Of a stretch of DNA of 16,341 nucleotides, positions 15,506 to 16,341 are shown in pieces. This DNA comes from Pseudodesulfovibrio sp. (GTDB lineage Bacteria > Desulfobacterota > Desulfovibrionia > Desulfovibrionales > Desulfovibrionaceae): positions 1 to 16,341 of the forward strand of contig JAFLJW010000317.1 in assembly GCA_022712815.1 (NCBI GenBank), in the 5' to 3' direction. Under the pieces are notes generated by a model. The model worked only from the letters and a program-made list of their open reading frames with translations. It ran no database searches and was not told where the DNA came from. Within the stretch, counting starts at the first letter, position 1. The number at the start of each line of letters is the position of its first letter. Both the position numbers and the translations under genes were made by a program.

Positions 15506-16341
15506 GCAAGATAAAAACCATAGTCACCACCTGTACGCGGGATTGTCCAAACACCTGCGGCCTGATTGCAACAGTCGAAGATGGCCGCCTGACCAAATTG
15601 GTGGGAGACCCTGACCACCCGTTGACCAAAGGCATCACCTGTCACAAGGCCCGCAAATATATCGCCAGAGTCTACAGCCCGGAGCGGGTGAAAACCCCCA
15701 TGATTCGTCGGGATGGCGAGTGGGAGCTGGCCTCCTGGGATGAGGCTCTTGATCTGATCGCAGGGCGCATGAAAACCATCCGCAAGGAATCAGGCAACGA
15801 AGCCATTTTGTACTATCAGGGCTATGGTGAACGGACCGCACTCAAACTTCTCAACAAATATTTCTTCAATCTGTTTGGCGGGGCGACGACTCTTCGCGGT
15901 TCTTTATGCGGCGGGACCGGTCAGGCTTCCCAGAACCTTGATCTTGGCAGGCGCATCTCGCACGACCCGCTTGATCATTACAACAGCGATTCGATTGTTC
16001 TCTGGGCCAGAAATCCGGTTTCGACCAATATCAGTCTGGTTCCCATCATCCGCGATGTCAAAAAGCGCGGCGGAAAAGTGATCCTGATCGATCCGGCCCG
16101 GAGCAAATCGGCGGTGCTGGCAGATCACCATATTGCCCCGCGACCCGGATGTGATTGCTACCTTGCCATGGCAGCTACCAAGCTCGTGTTGGATGCCGGG
16201 ACCGAGGATACAGGGTTCCTGAAAAAACATACCGTTGGATTCGATGAATACAAGCGGATTATTGACGGCTATACGGTCGAGGAATTGTGCTCTCTTGCCG
16301 GTGTGACCATGGCGGATATAGAAATCCTTGCCGAACTGTTC
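15502..16341 (+). CDS. Molybdopterin (Mo/W-bisPGD) oxidoreductase, DMSO reductase family, 5' part
   Basis: The frame is open from the ATG at 15502 to the right edge (280 residues), so the C-terminal half or more is outside the window. N-terminal cysteines C11-x3-C15-x3-C19-x27-C47 bind a [4Fe-4S] cluster. The segment LFGGATTLRGSLCGG places C136 where Mo/W is ligated in this family, suggesting a Cys-ligated metal and not Ser or Sec. The segments WDEALDLIAGRM and KVILIDPARSK are typical bisPGD-binding parts. There is no Tat signal or N-terminal hydrophobic stretch, so the enzyme acts in the cytoplasm. Members include formate dehydrogenases, nitrate and thiosulfate reductases and acetylene hydratase, so the reaction cannot be named. 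Overlap with the radical SAM gene (ATGA) and operon context suggest a catabolic redox step on the imported compound. Confidence 0.88.
   Translation, partial: MSKIKTIVTTCTRDCPNTCGLIATVEDGRLTKLVGDPDHPLTKGITCHKARKYIARVYSPERVKTPMIRRDGEWELASWDEALDLIAGRMKTIRKESGNEAILYYQGYGERTALKLLNKYFFNLFGGATTLRGSLCGGTGQASQNLDLGRRISHDPLDHYNSDSIVLWARNPVSTNISLVPIIRDVKKRGGKVILIDPARSKSAVLADHHIAPRPGCDCYLAMAATKLVLDAGTEDTGFLKKHTVGFDEYKRIIDGYTVEELCSLAGVTMADIEILAELF

Overview
The window looks like a chromosomal stretch from a Desulfovibrio-type sulfate-reducing deltaproteobacterium (Desulfovibrionaceae). I base this on a soluble formate dehydrogenase iron-sulfur subunit followed by fdhE and fdhD, a PAS sensor kinase with a CYEVF...CPHCP cysteine motif of the kind common in deltaproteobacteria, moderate GC coding DNA and a very AT-rich regulatory gap. 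The species assignment is inference. No RNA gene, insertion sequence, CRISPR array or phage gene was seen.

Left part (1-2384, + strand): the end of a formate dehydrogenase beta subunit gene (5' end outside the window), then fdhE and fdhD, the accessory genes that make the Mo/W formate dehydrogenase active. A strong 13-bp hairpin separates fdhB from fdhE. The FdhD protein has no CxxC motif, the segment that carries sulfur in E. coli FdhD.

Middle part (2455-5754, - strand): a cytoplasmic hybrid histidine kinase followed 15 nt later by an NtrC-type sigma-54 activator. The two form a two-component operon that converges on fdhD.

Regulatory gap (5755-6157): about 400 bp of AT-rich DNA between the divergent kinase gene and the next operon. 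It holds a near-perfect sigma-54 promoter (6045-6060), a 13-bp palindrome and a repeated octamer. A sigma-54 activator beside a sigma-54 promoter suggests a local regulatory circuit.

Right part (6158 to the window end, + strand): an apparent single operon of eight genes with mostly tight or overlapping junctions. In order: a glutamine-synthetase-like ligase without the acidic ammonia-site residues; a C45/AAT-type Ntn hydrolase; a Tat-exported solute-binding protein; two MalF/MalG-type permeases; two MalK-like ATPases with complementary motif losses; a radical SAM/SPASM protein; and the start of a cytoplasmic molybdopterin oxidoreductase.

My reading is an uptake and degradation system. A solute is captured in the periplasm and imported, its amino group is gamma-glutamylated by the GS-like enzyme, the carbon part is modified by the Mo/W enzyme and/or radical SAM protein, and the amide is cleaved by the C45 hydrolase. 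This would be an anaerobic counterpart of the Puu (putrescine) logic, with an unknown substrate. The combination is not one I recognise as described, and the substrate cannot be read from the sequence.
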